A stretch of 64,000 nucleotides of DNA from Sphingobium sp. BYY-5 (lineage in GTDB: Bacteria; Pseudomonadota; Alphaproteobacteria; Sphingomonadales; Sphingomonadaceae), in contig NZ_JALEBH010000002.1 of NCBI RefSeq assembly GCF_022758885.1, positions 248,001 through 312,000 of the forward strand, read 5' to 3'. Below the pieces are notes generated by a model. The model was not told the origin of the DNA, made no database searches, and saw only the letters and a list, made by a program, of their open reading frames with translations. This document shows, in pieces, positions 1 through 8,681 of the stretch (position 1 is the stretch's first letter; each line of letters begins with the position of its first letter). A program made the position numbers and the translations under genes.

Positions 1-568
1 TCGTCTCGCAGCCGACCAGTTCGCCCGTCTCCTCGAAGATGCAGGACGCCCCGTCCGTCACCAGCCGGTCGAAGGCGCGCCCTACCGCCGGATTGGCCGT
101 GATGCCGCTGGTGCCGTCCGACCCGCCGCATATGGTACCGACCACCAGTTCCTCTATGCCCATCGGTACGCGCGGGGTGTCGGCGATGGCGGCGCGCACG
201 CGCTGCACCGCCGCTTGTCCCGCCGCGATCGTCGCCGCCGTGCCACCTGTTTCCTGGATCACCAGCAACTCTGCGGGACGCCCGCTCGCTCGCGCCACCG
301 CCAGCAACCGCTCGCGGTTGAAGCTCTCGCAACCCAGCGACACGATCACCAGCCCACCGACATTGGGATGGGTGGCGATCGCTTCCATCATCCTGGTAGC
401 ATAGGCATTGGGATAGCAGCCGGGGAAGCCGATAAGCTGCACGTCCGGATCGTCAGCCTTGTCGACGATCCGCCGCGCGACATGATGCGCGCATTCGACC
501 AGATAGGCGACCGCAACGACATTGCGGATGCCCTTGCGTCCATCCTGCCGGAGCCAGGCCTCGATCAT
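1..568 (-). CDS. UxaA-family hydro-lyase, catalytic (C-terminal type) subunit, partial
   Basis: The gene begins at 568 and runs off the left edge, so only the first 189 codons are visible. The protein carries the landmarks of the large domain of altronate/galactarate dehydratase-type enzymes: GRKGIRN near the start, GFPGCYPN, LGCESFN, QETGGT and GTICGGSDGTSG. Family members use an iron-binding Cys-rich site to dehydrate a sugar acid to a 2-keto-3-deoxy acid. Here the small SAF domain is encoded upstream and the ATG overlaps its stop (ATGA, 568-565), so the two are translationally coupled. With fucP and a sugar dehydrogenase upstream, I infer L-fuconate as substrate, by analogy with the split uxaA pair of the Campylobacter jejuni fuc locus. 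Another deoxy sugar acid is possible. Confidence 0.85.
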   Translation of the reverse strand, partial: MIEAWLRQDGRKGIRNVVAVAYLVECAHHVARRIVDKADDPDVQLIGFPGCYPNAYATRMMEAIATHPNVGGLVIVSLGCESFNRERLLAVARASGRPAELLVIQETGGTAATIAAGQAAVQRVRAAIADTPRVPMGIEELVVGTICGGSDGTSGITANPAVGRAFDRLVTDGASCIFEETGELVGCET

Positions 569-1854
569 GCCCCTTCCTCCAGAGCGTTGCGCGTATGGCT
601 GCTGATATAGTCGCTTTTCATATTGTGCATATGGACCCAATCGCCCGTAGTGGCGTCGACCGTCATCGACCCGATTGGCGCGCCATATTTGATGACCTTG
701 TCCCCGATCCTGAGCGGCACGCGGGCGACCTTGTGCCCGATCGGGATGCCTTCGCGCGCCGGGATGGTGCCGCCCGAAACCGTGAGCACGTCGTTCGCCT
801 CGATCGCGCGGACGCAGATCAGCACATTGTCGTCGGGGTGCAGCAGGATCAGCCGCACATCGTCCTGCAGCATGGCGGGACCTTTCTGGAAGGGATCGGG
901 GTTGAGCGCCGCGTCGAGCGCGGGCCAGAGCGGTTCGGGCAATGGCGTTGCCATGCGCGCGATGGTGTCGGCAACCTGATCCGCGCCGACCAGGCCTGGA
1001 ATGACACTGACGACCTGCGGGTGCCGGAGCGGGAATTGCAGGGCGGCGGCGGGCAGCGGCACGCCGAAATCGGCGCAGGCCTGGGCCAGGCGCCGGGCCT
1101 TGCCGATAATCTCTTCGCTGGGCGCAGCATAGTCGAAATGCAGCGTGCCACTCAGGTCGCGCGCCAATATGCCGCTATTATAGGGACCACCGACGATCAG
1201 CCGGACACCCTGCTCGGCGCATCGCTCCAACAGCTTAATGGCGCTGCGGTCGAGCAAGGTATAGCGCCCCGCAAGCAGGATCACGTCCAGCTCGACATGA
1301 TCCAGAAGCGTGTCGCAGATTGCGACCTCATTGACCCCGATCCCGATCGCGCCCACCGCGCCACCTTCGCGCAAATCGCGCATGGCGCGATATCCGCCGT
1401 TCAGGAAAGCGTGCAGATGACCCTCATGCGCGTCGCCATGGGTCGCGCGACCCAGGTCGTGTGCGAGCAGCAGGTCGATCCGGTCCCGTCCCAGCCGTCC
1501 GCAACTCCCCTCGAAGGATTGCAATATGGCGTCATGCGAATAGTCGAAGACCGGCTCGAACGGGTCGGCATCGACGAAACCGTGCCGCTCGCCCCCTATA
1601 TCGGTCGGCACCAGCAGGCGGCCGACTTTGGTCGAAACGATGGCCTCGCCCGCCCGATCGCGGTCAGACAGCATCGCGCCCAGCCGCCGTTCGGCCAGGC
1701 CGAAACCATAATGGGGCGCCGTATCATAATAACGGATGCCTGCATCCCAGGCGGCGTCCAGCGTCGCGCGGGCCTCCGCCGCATCCACTATGCGATAGAG
1801 ATTGCCGACGGGCGCGGTACCCATACCTAGTGTGGGGAAATGTGCTTGGGTCAT
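565..1854 (-). CDS. Aldo/keto reductase (aldose 1-dehydrogenase type) fused in frame to UxaA SAF domain
   Basis: Residues 1-327 are an aldo/keto reductase of the D-threo-aldose/L-fucose 1-dehydrogenase type, with D44 in YYDTAPHYG, Y49, K76 in VSTKVGRLL and H in LLLAHDLG. Such enzymes oxidise L-fucose or related aldoses to the lactone with NAD(P). No stop codon follows: the frame continues into a 102-residue SAF domain (internal Met at 873) that matches the small N-terminal UxaA subunit. The start at 1854 is chosen because it overlaps the fucP stop as ATGA. The usual stand-alone lengths (about 320-330 and 100 aa) suggest either a natural fusion or a lost stop codon. An AGAAAGG at 881-887, 7 nt before the internal ATG, could still give a separate SAF subunit. 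Confidence 0.85.
   Translation of the reverse strand: MTQAHFPTLGMGTAPVGNLYRIVDAAEARATLDAAWDAGIRYYDTAPHYGFGLAERRLGAMLSDRDRAGEAIVSTKVGRLLVPTDIGGERHGFVDADPFEPVFDYSHDAILQSFEGSCGRLGRDRIDLLLAHDLGRATHGDAHEGHLHAFLNGGYRAMRDLREGGAVGAIGIGVNEVAICDTLLDHVELDVILLAGRYTLLDRSAIKLLERCAEQGVRLIVGGPYNSGILARDLSGTLHFDYAAPSEEIIGKARRLAQACADFGVPLPAAALQFPLRHPQVVSVIPGLVGADQVADTIARMATPLPEPLWPALDAALNPDPFQKGPAMLQDDVRLILLHPDDNVLICVRAIEANDVLTVSGGTIPAREGIPIGHKVARVPLRIGDKVIKYGAPIGSMTVDATTGDWVHMHNMKSDYISSHTRNALEEGA
873..887 (-). promoter_or_regulatory. Internal ribosome binding site and ATG for the SAF subunit
   Basis: Within the fused reading frame the sequence AGAAAGG (881-887) precedes an ATG ending at 873 by 7 nt. This is where the free-standing UxaA small subunit would start, so a separate 102-aa product may be made as well as the fusion. 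Confidence 0.5.
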
Positions 1855-3077
1855 ATAGGTCCTGCTCGACATGCGGCGCGGGCATACAATGCGACGACGG
1901 CGAAGCAAAGCGCAGGCACCAGCATCGCCGCACGGATCGTGCCGGCCAGATCGGACAATAGTCCCATCGCCATGGTGAGCACCGCGCCACCGATGATGGC
2001 CATGACGATCATCGACGCGCCCGCCTTGGTCAACGGCCCCAGGCCGCGCAGCGACAGGATGAAGATTGTGGGGTACATGATCGACATGAAGAAGCTGGTG
2101 ATTACCAGCGCGGCAAGGCCGATGACACCCCCTGCCATCGCCGCCAGAAGCGACAGCGCGATGTTGACGCCGGCGAACAGCACCATCAGCCGCGCGCCGT
2201 CGAAGCGCGCCAGCAACGCCGTGCCGATGAAGCGGCCAAGCATGAAGATCGCCAGCGACAATGTGAGCAGCCAGGCGGCCTGCTGCGCACCGATGCCCGG
2301 CACTGCGGCTTCGGCATAACGGATCAGATAGCTCCAGATCCCGACCTGCGCACCGACATAGAAGAATTGCGCAGCCACGCCCGCCATATAGCGCGGACGT
2401 CGCAGCAGGGCGCCATAGCCCGCGAAGATCGGGCCGGACACCCCCTCCGCCTGGGTCGCGGCGCGCGGGAAACGGGTGCAGGCCAGCACCGCCGCCCAGC
2501 CCAGCACGACCAGCGCGATGACGAGATACGGCAGCCGCACTGCCGCAGCCCCCGCCGCACCCTGCCCCGGCGCGTCGGACAGGATCAGCGTCGCGCCGAG
2601 CGCCACGCCGGCGATCGAACCCAGGGGATTGAAGGCCTGCGCCAGGTTGAGCCGCTGTGCGGACCCTTCCGCCGGTCCCATCACCGCCACCATCGGATTG
2701 GCGGCGGTTTCGAGGAAGGCGAGGCCGCTGGCGATCACGAACAGGGCGACCAGGAAGAAGCCATAGCTCAGTTGCATCGACGCGGGCAGGAACAAGAGCG
2801 CTCCGCCGCCGAACAGCAACAGCCCCATGATGACCGTCGCCTTGTAGCCCAACCGCTCCGCCGCCAGCGCGGCTGGAATGGCAAAGCAGAAATAGCCGAG
2901 GTAGAAGGCCGACTGGACCAGCCCCGACTGGAAGTCCGACAGCGAAAAGACATGCCGGAAATGGGCGATCAGCACATCGTTCAGATTGTTCGCCACGCCC
3001 CACAAGAAGAAGAGGCCCGTGGTCAGGACCATCGCTCTCCGACTGCTTCGTTCGATGCCGGCTCCCTGCATGTGCAT
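1851..3077 (-). CDS. fucP: L-fucose:H+ symporter, MFS FucP family
   Basis: This 408-residue multi-spanning protein matches the FHS/FucP branch of the major facilitator superfamily. Diagnostic stretches are FFLWGVANNLNDVLIAHF in helix 1 and GLAFLETAANP in helix 4, both characteristic of proton-driven fucose permeases. It would bring L-fucose, or a close sugar, across the inner membrane. It lies second in a minus-strand operon after a TBDR, and its TGA overlaps the ATG of the sugar dehydrogenase. The likely start is the ATG at 3077, with GAGAGGA upstream; a second ATG two codons on is possible. A hairpin in the 93-nt gap before it probably sets its level relative to the receptor. Confidence 0.9.
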   Translation of the reverse strand: MHMQGAGIERSSRRAMVLTTGLFFLWGVANNLNDVLIAHFRHVFSLSDFQSGLVQSAFYLGYFCFAIPAALAAERLGYKATVIMGLLLFGGGALLFLPASMQLSYGFFLVALFVIASGLAFLETAANPMVAVMGPAEGSAQRLNLAQAFNPLGSIAGVALGATLILSDAPGQGAAGAAAVRLPYLVIALVVLGWAAVLACTRFPRAATQAEGVSGPIFAGYGALLRRPRYMAGVAAQFFYVGAQVGIWSYLIRYAEAAVPGIGAQQAAWLLTLSLAIFMLGRFIGTALLARFDGARLMVLFAGVNIALSLLAAMAGGVIGLAALVITSFFMSIMYPTIFILSLRGLGPLTKAGASMIVMAIIGGAVLTMAMGLLSDLAGTIRAAMLVPALCFAVVALYARAACRAGPI

Positions 3078-3104
3078 CAGGCTATCCTCTCTTGTTCCTC
3101 AAGA

Positions 3105-3136
3105 GGCAGATCGGCCCTTTATGGGTCCGATCTGCC
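3105..3136 (-). terminator. Hairpin between TBDR and fucP (partial terminator or processing stem)
   Basis: GGCAGATCGG at 3105-3114 pairs with CCGATCTGCC at 3127-3136. The stem extends inward by CCC/GGG with one bulged base and a small loop. There is no following T-run, so it is more likely an attenuating or mRNA-stabilising stem inside the operon than a full stop. Confidence 0.55.
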
Positions 3137-3170
3137 AGGGAAGGTGCGTTATGAATGGCTACGTGCCGGA

Positions 3171-5879
3171 TCAATAAGTGATCCGGGCCGTAAGGCTGAT
3201 GCGGCGATCGTTGACGACGACGTCACGCGGCCGCGTATCGATGCCGAAATAGGTCGAGCGTCGGGTGTTCGTCAGGTTCACGCCATCAAGCGCCAGCGCG
3301 AATTTCGGCGTCACATTATAGCTGATGGACGCATCGAGCTGACCGAATGGCTTGTTGAAGATCGGCAGATTGCCCGTCCCGTTTCCGGCCGTAGTGACCA
3401 CATATTTGCTGCGCCAATTATAGGCGACACGGGCCGACAGACCACCCAGTTCATAGATGCCGACCAGATTGTAATTATATTTGGACAGCATTTCCAGCGG
3501 CACGTTCGTCACCGGACCCGAAGTCGCCGGCGAGGGCGCTTGGGAGTCGACATAAGTGAAGTTGGCCTGCATCCCGAGGCCTTTCAGCGGTCCGGGAAGG
3601 AAGTCGAAGAACTGCTGATAGGCGAGTTCGAAGCCCTTTACCTTACCCTTGGTGACATTGTCGTAGGACGTCACTTGATAGTCATAGCTGTTGCCATTGT
3701 CGAAGGTGACAGTGCGGGTTGAGACCGCTGTCTGGATATAGTTATGAATATTCTTGTAGAAGGCCGCCGCGGTCAGCGATCCGGTCCGCGAAAAATACCA
3801 TTCCAGCGAGGCATCCAGATTGTCCGATTTCATCGGTTTCAGATTCGGGTTGCCGCCACTTGTCAAATGGAGCTGGTTCTGCTGCGCTTTTCCCGGCTCG
3901 GTGATCGTCAGGCTCGGGTTGAGTTCCGTGAAGGACGGACGCGAGATGTTCTTCGCCGCCGCCAGACGCAATTGCAGATTATCGGTCAGGTGGACACGCA
4001 GGTTCAGGCTCGGCAGCACCGAAGTATAATCGCGCGACGCCGCGATCGGGTTGAACACGGTCGGGCCGTTGCTCTCGTTACCATTCTCGTCCAGCACGAT
4101 CGAGGTCTGCTGATAATAGCCCGACACGTCGAGATTGGTGCGGACCACCCGGACGCCGATATTGCCGTCGACCGGGTCGGCCTTGAAGAAAGCGCTGACA
4201 TAGCCGGTATAAGTCTTCTGCCGCTGCTGATTGGTCCCACTCTGGACATAGGCCGGCGCACCGGCGATGCCCAACGTGTCGAGCGTGTCCTGATAATTGC
4301 GGATGATGCCACGGTTGAAGGCGATGATGTTGCCGAACAGGTCGGCATCGCCACGGAAGAAATTGCTGAGGTCGACATTTTCCAACTGCGTCGGCACGCT
4401 CGGCAGGCCGCTGTAGCGATAGCCGGTGTCGATCATCTTGTTGCGACGATCGGCATAGCGCAGGCCAGCCTTGATCGACGACAGGATGCCCGCGTCAAAC
4501 CGATATTCCGCGTCCAGACGCGCGGTTTTGTCCGATGCCTTCGACTCATTGAGATTATCGAGATAAAAGGCGCTGTCGTAACTGGCAGGGTTGGTCAAAC
4601 CCGTCGCAGAACCGATGTTGACCACCGGCACCGAACCGGAAAGATCCTGATACAGCGTGTCAGCTGTACCTTCGAGACCAAGGATCGAACGCAGATTCTT
4701 GGTCTTTGCGTCGACATATTGGCCGTCGGCCGTCACGGTCAGATTGGCCGTGGGCTTCCACTTGAGGTTCAGTGAATAGTCGGTCGTCGTGGAGTGACGG
4801 GTCTGTGCGCTGGTGTTGTTGCCAGTCGGCAGGTTGATGAAGGTGCCGCTCTGGAAATCCCCATTATCGGCATAGGTGAAGGGCGCGCCGGGTTGCGGCA
4901 CGATCGCACTGTTCGAGGTGTAGGCGAAGAAGCTGTAATCGTCGAAACGGAACTTATAGTCCGAACGGAAGACTTCGGCGGTCAGTTCCAGCGTGTCGCT
5001 TGGGCGCCACTGGACGGCGATGTCGGTGCCCAGGCGACGGCGATCGCCATAGACTTCGCCGATACCCGTGCCATGCGGCAAGGTGGTCGTCTGGCCGGTG
5101 CGGCCCAACGTTGCCAGTACGGCGGCGTCGGCCGGAACGCTGGGGTCGAGCGTATAGAAAGGCTCGGTCGAGATGGTGTCCTGGCGAAAGGCGGTCTTCT
5201 GGTAGGAGACGCTGGCGAGAACGCCGATTTCACCGATGCCCGTATCCCAGCGATCGCTGAGCAGCAGCGAGGCCGACGGCCGGAACTTGTCGGTCAGGTC
5301 GAAATAGCTCTGGGTGAAGGCTGCCGCTGCCTTGAACCCGTCAAAATCGAAAGGCTTGCGCGTGCGGAAATTGATCGTACCCGAAAGCTGGTCTTCGATC
5401 AGGTCCGCCGAGGGGTTTTTGTAGACATCGATACCAGCGAGCAATTCGGACGGGATGTCTTCCAGGCTCAACTGGTTCGCCCCGCTGGCGGTGAAAATGT
5501 CGCGGCCATTGAGTTCGGTGCGGACCTGGGTCAGGCCGCGGATCGCGACGGAGCTGCCCTCGCCATATTGACGCTGAACCTGGATGCCGGGGATGCGCTG
5601 GAGCGCTTCGGCAATGTTGCGGTCGGGCAGCTTGCCGATGTCTTCTGCAACGATGGAGTCGACGATGACGTCGCTGTTGCGCTTGATCGACTGGGCGCTG
5701 CTCAGGCTCGCGCGTACGCCGGTGACAACGATGTCCCCTTCGCTCGCGGCGGAATCGTCAGTCTGTTGTGCAGCGGCGTCCTGGGCATGGACGGCCGTAC
5801 TGCAACCAAGCGCAACGCTGGCCAGCGAAATACCTGCAAGCAATTCCGCTCGCGACGGCATATGAAGATTTTTGAACAT
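3171..5879 (-). CDS. TonB-dependent outer-membrane receptor (fucose/oligosaccharide locus)
   Basis: A 902-residue TonB-dependent transporter. A signal peptide ends near AVHAQ and is followed by a DIVVTG motif and a plug domain with LPDRNIAEALQRIPGIQ, VAIRGL and a long beta-barrel ending in an aromatic residue (ITY). It belongs to the large Xanthomonas/Caulobacter-type receptors that import plant oligosaccharides; no N-terminal signalling (STN) domain is visible. It is the first gene of the fucP operon and is divergent from an IclR regulator, so I infer import of a fucose-containing oligosaccharide. The start at 5879 has AAGGG in front. The exact ligand cannot be read from sequence. Confidence 0.9.
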   Translation of the reverse strand: MFKNLHMPSRAELLAGISLASVALGCSTAVHAQDAAAQQTDDSAASEGDIVVTGVRASLSSAQSIKRNSDVIVDSIVAEDIGKLPDRNIAEALQRIPGIQVQRQYGEGSSVAIRGLTQVRTELNGRDIFTASGANQLSLEDIPSELLAGIDVYKNPSADLIEDQLSGTINFRTRKPFDFDGFKAAAAFTQSYFDLTDKFRPSASLLLSDRWDTGIGEIGVLASVSYQKTAFRQDTISTEPFYTLDPSVPADAAVLATLGRTGQTTTLPHGTGIGEVYGDRRRLGTDIAVQWRPSDTLELTAEVFRSDYKFRFDDYSFFAYTSNSAIVPQPGAPFTYADNGDFQSGTFINLPTGNNTSAQTRHSTTTDYSLNLKWKPTANLTVTADGQYVDAKTKNLRSILGLEGTADTLYQDLSGSVPVVNIGSATGLTNPASYDSAFYLDNLNESKASDKTARLDAEYRFDAGILSSIKAGLRYADRRNKMIDTGYRYSGLPSVPTQLENVDLSNFFRGDADLFGNIIAFNRGIIRNYQDTLDTLGIAGAPAYVQSGTNQQRQKTYTGYVSAFFKADPVDGNIGVRVVRTNLDVSGYYQQTSIVLDENGNESNGPTVFNPIAASRDYTSVLPSLNLRVHLTDNLQLRLAAAKNISRPSFTELNPSLTITEPGKAQQNQLHLTSGGNPNLKPMKSDNLDASLEWYFSRTGSLTAAAFYKNIHNYIQTAVSTRTVTFDNGNSYDYQVTSYDNVTKGKVKGFELAYQQFFDFLPGPLKGLGMQANFTYVDSQAPSPATSGPVTNVPLEMLSKYNYNLVGIYELGGLSARVAYNWRSKYVVTTAGNGTGNLPIFNKPFGQLDASISYNVTPKFALALDGVNLTNTRRSTYFGIDTRPRDVVVNDRRISLTARITY

Positions 5880-6131
5880 CTAACCCTTACTCTCCTCAGG
5901 CTCCTTGTCCGGAGCGCTGATTGATTCGACACCGCATATGTGCGGCAAATATTTCCTTGGCGTCCGTATCCGCCCGATTGGGAGCGATACCAAAGCACGG
6001 CGCTATTACGCTCGCAATTCGATCTGTGAAATATAAAAATTGATTTTACCTGTAGGCGGTGTGTAGGAAGAGCCCAACGGATGATGGCGCTACCAAAGTC
6101 GGCAGAGCGCCCGTAGAGGAGGGGGAAGGCG
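5880..6131. promoter_or_regulatory. Divergent promoter region with palindromic operator candidates
   Basis: This 252-nt region separates the TBDR-fucP operon from the IclR-led operon. It contains CCGCATATGTGCGG (5932-5945), a perfect 5-bp arm palindrome, and an AT-rich near-palindrome TAAAAATTGATTTTA (6034-6048), which resembles the short AT-centred dyads used by IclR proteins. A strong Shine-Dalgarno sequence (GAGGAGGGGGAAGG) sits just before the regulator ATG. Operator function is inference. Confidence 0.5.
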
Positions 6132-6917
6132 ATGAACGGCAAGACGCGCTACCAGGCACCCGCCCTCAAAAAAGGGCTGGAAATTCTGGAGCTTCTTGCC
6201 GGCGCCAGTGATCCGCTCATCATGTCCGACATCTCCACCGCGCTTGGACGATCGGTCAGCGAAATCTTCCGTATGCTTCAGGTGCTGGAGGAGCATGGCT
6301 ATATCACCCGGGCCGAAGACGGCTATCGCCTGACCAATAGATTGTTCGCCCTGGGCATGAGCCAGCCGCCCATTCACGACCTGGCCTCCACCGCCCTGCC
6401 CGTAATGCAGGAACTGGCGCGCAAGGCGGGGCAAAGCTGTCATCTGGCCGTCGCCTCGGGCGCGGAAATGGTTGTCATCATTGCGATCGAAGCGCCGGGC
6501 CTGTCCGGCTTTGCCGTGCGCGTCGGCTATCGCCGCCCGCTCCATCGCTCCAATTCCGGCCGCATCCTGCTTGCCTTCCAGCCGCCCGAGGCGCGGGCCG
6601 GGATGCTCGACGCGATCCGCGCGACCGGCGACCAATGGGACGAAGCGGAGCTTGAGGCGCGCCTGAAGGCTGCTGTTGCAGCAGGCGGCGCGATTTCGCC
6701 CAGCCCGATGCTGACAGGCATCACCGACCTGTCCGCACCGATCCTGATCGGCGGGGAAGCGCGGGCCGCGCTCACTATGCCCTTCGTCGATGGCGCCGCC
6801 AATCGCGCAACGGTGGAAAAATGCGATCAGTTGGTGCGACATGCTGCCGCCACGATCGGCACTGCCATGTCGCCGATCATGGCGGTGCCGCCCCGGAGCA
6901 AAGAGGAAGAACAATGA
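6132..6917 (+). CDS. IclR-family transcriptional regulator
   Basis: A 261-residue protein with an N-terminal winged helix-turn-helix (ALKKGLEILELLAG, then SDISTALGRSVSEIFRMLQV) and a C-terminal IclR effector domain (AVRVGYRRPLHRSNSGRI, ITDLSAPI). IclR proteins bind small carbon metabolites and usually control the adjacent catabolic operon. It is divergent from the TBDR-fucP-dehydrogenase operon and heads the operon of esterases and glycosidases, its stop overlapping the next ATG. It is the obvious candidate for local control, probably responding to fucose or a catabolite. An IclR regulator also controls the fuc genes in C. jejuni. Confidence 0.88.
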   Translation: MNGKTRYQAPALKKGLEILELLAGASDPLIMSDISTALGRSVSEIFRMLQVLEEHGYITRAEDGYRLTNRLFALGMSQPPIHDLASTALPVMQELARKAGQSCHLAVASGAEMVVIIAIEAPGLSGFAVRVGYRRPLHRSNSGRILLAFQPPEARAGMLDAIRATGDQWDEAELEARLKAAVAAGGAISPSPMLTGITDLSAPILIGGEARAALTMPFVDGAANRATVEKCDQLVRHAAATIGTAMSPIMAVPPRSKEEEQ

Positions 6918-7882
6918 CGGTTCTGGATCGCCGCACGGCCCTGATCGCGGCGGCGGGGCTGGCCGCCCTGCCCCACCTAGCCGTCGCGCAGACCAGCGCC
7001 GCTGACGAGATTGTCGAGCTGTGGCCCGGCCCGCCGCCGGGCGATACCGGCGCGAAGATCGTTCGCAAGATTGTCGACCAGTCGAAGGATCCCGCCAAGC
7101 CCGACCGCTGGGTGACGGGGATCGCGCGTCCCGTCCTCGTCGTCCGTCGCCCCGCTCGCCCCAATGGCGCGGCGATGCTGGTGGTGCCGGGCGGTGGCTA
7201 TGGCTTCCTGTCCTACGACAATGAAGGCACCAGCCAGGCTGCATGGCTCAACGACCGTGGCATCACCGCCTTCATCCTGCTCTACCGCCTGCCCGGCGAA
7301 GGCTGGGCAAGGCGCGAGGATGTGCCGCTGCAGGATGCGCAGCGCGCCATGCGGCTGATCCGCGCCCAAGCTGTCCGTTTCGCTGTTGATCCAAGGCGCG
7401 TGGGCGTGCTCGGTTTCTCGGCTGGCGGGCATCTCGCAGGATCATTGGCGACACGTCATGACGAGAAAGTCTATGACGCCGTTGATGCCACCGACGGGCA
7501 GGACGCACGCCCCGATGTCGCCGGCCTGATCTACCCCGTGGTCAGCCTTGAGGCGCCTTTCACCCATGGTGGATCGCGCGACAATCTGCTCGGTCCGAAC
7601 GCAACGGAACAGGCGCGGAAAGCCCGGTCCGTCGAATTGCGGGTCGATGCGACAACCTCACCCATCTTCCTGGTCCACGCCACGGATGACGGTCTTGTGC
7701 CGCCTGCCAACAGCATAGCGTTGTTCCAGGCGATGGAGGCCGCGAAGCGCCCTGTCGCGCTGCATATTTTCGAGGATGGCGGCCATGGCTTCGGCACGCG
7801 CCTGCCCGATACAATGCAGGCAGCGGCCTGGCCCGGCCTGTTTGCGACTTTCGCTGCAAGGCATGGATTAATCGACCAATGA
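6914..7882 (+). CDS. Alpha/beta hydrolase, probable acetyl-/carbohydrate esterase
   Basis: The start at 6914 (ATGA overlap with the regulator) gives 322 residues; a longer upstream frame reading inside the regulator gene is not credible. The N-terminus has a Tat-like signal (DRRTALIAAAGLAAL). An oxyanion loop VPGGGYGF, the nucleophile elbow GFSAGGHLAG and the C-terminal catalytic His in DGGHGFG place it among BD-FAE/Axe-type esterases, often annotated alpha/beta hydrolase or acetylxylan esterase. It is followed by two SGNH esterases and glycosidases, so I infer deacetylation of imported oligosaccharides in the periplasm. Confidence 0.82.
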   Translation: MTVLDRRTALIAAAGLAALPHLAVAQTSAADEIVELWPGPPPGDTGAKIVRKIVDQSKDPAKPDRWVTGIARPVLVVRRPARPNGAAMLVVPGGGYGFLSYDNEGTSQAAWLNDRGITAFILLYRLPGEGWARREDVPLQDAQRAMRLIRAQAVRFAVDPRRVGVLGFSAGGHLAGSLATRHDEKVYDAVDATDGQDARPDVAGLIYPVVSLEAPFTHGGSRDNLLGPNATEQARKARSVELRVDATTSPIFLVHATDDGLVPPANSIALFQAMEAAKRPVALHIFEDGGHGFGTRLPDTMQAAAWPGLFATFAARHGLIDQ

Positions 7883-8673
7883 AGACAGCGCTGTCTATTC
7901 TGACACTTGCGCTGCTGGTCGCAGGCACGGCACAGGCCGCGCCCGACGAATATCAAAGCGCGCCGCAGCGACGCACCGTCATGGAGAAGGACTGGGGACC
8001 ATGGCTCGGCCCGTTCCGCGCCAGGCTGGTGCCCAGCCTGATGCAGGATTTTGGCGAGCGCTATCTCTACGCCCCGGCCAACGCCGCCCTGCCCGCCCCC
8101 AGGCCGGGCGAGCGGCGCGTCGTCTTCCTGGGCGATTCCATCACCGATCGCTGGAACCTGGCCGCCAGCTTCCCCGGCAAGCCCTATATCAATCGGGGCA
8201 TCGGCAGCCAGGTGACGGCGCAGATGCTGTTGCGCTTCCATCAGGACGTGGTCGCGCTTCACCCCCGCGCCGTCGTGATCCTTGCCGGGATCAACGATGT
8301 GCAGGGTTTCATGCAACAGGAAACGCCCGAACAGATTGAGAGCAATTGGGAAGCGATGGCCGATCTGGCCGACGCCCATGACATCAAGCTGGTGTTCGGG
8401 TCGATCCTGCCGGTCAACAACTATACCAAGGCCGCAAGCAATGTGGTGAAGGAACGCAAGCCCGAGGAGTTGGCCGCTCTCAACGCCTGGCTTCGCGCCT
8501 TCTGCGCGCGGCGCGGCTATGGCTATGCCGATTATCATACCGCGCTGGTCGACAGGAACGGGCTGATGGCCGCCGCTTACACACAGGACGGCGTGCATCC
8601 GCTCGACAATGGCTATGCCGTGATGGCCCCGATTGCCGAGCGGGCGATCGACCAGGTGCTCCAGAAGAAGTGA
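7879..8673 (+). CDS. SGNH/GDSL hydrolase, exported esterase 1
   Basis: A 264-residue protein with a cleavable signal peptide (to about AQA, residue 20). It has SGNH blocks FLGDSITDRW (nucleophile S87), NRGIGSQ, AGINDV and DGVHP (D237, H240). This family includes carbohydrate acetylesterases. Its ATG overlaps the stop of the previous esterase and its stop abuts the next SGNH gene. It likely removes acetyl groups from sugar side chains in the periplasm; the substrate is not readable from sequence. Confidence 0.83.
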   Translation: MKTALSILTLALLVAGTAQAAPDEYQSAPQRRTVMEKDWGPWLGPFRARLVPSLMQDFGERYLYAPANAALPAPRPGERRVVFLGDSITDRWNLAASFPGKPYINRGIGSQVTAQMLLRFHQDVVALHPRAVVILAGINDVQGFMQQETPEQIESNWEAMADLADAHDIKLVFGSILPVNNYTKAASNVVKERKPEELAALNAWLRAFCARRGYGYADYHTALVDRNGLMAAAYTQDGVHPLDNGYAVMAPIAERAIDQVLQKK

Positions 8674-8681
8674 GGAAGAAA

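Noticed and set aside
1855..3003. Long upstream extension of the fused dehydrogenase frame
   Set aside because: It reads the fucP gene in another frame on the same strand, with Arg/Ala/Gly-rich sequence and no family features; the ATGA start at 1854 is better.
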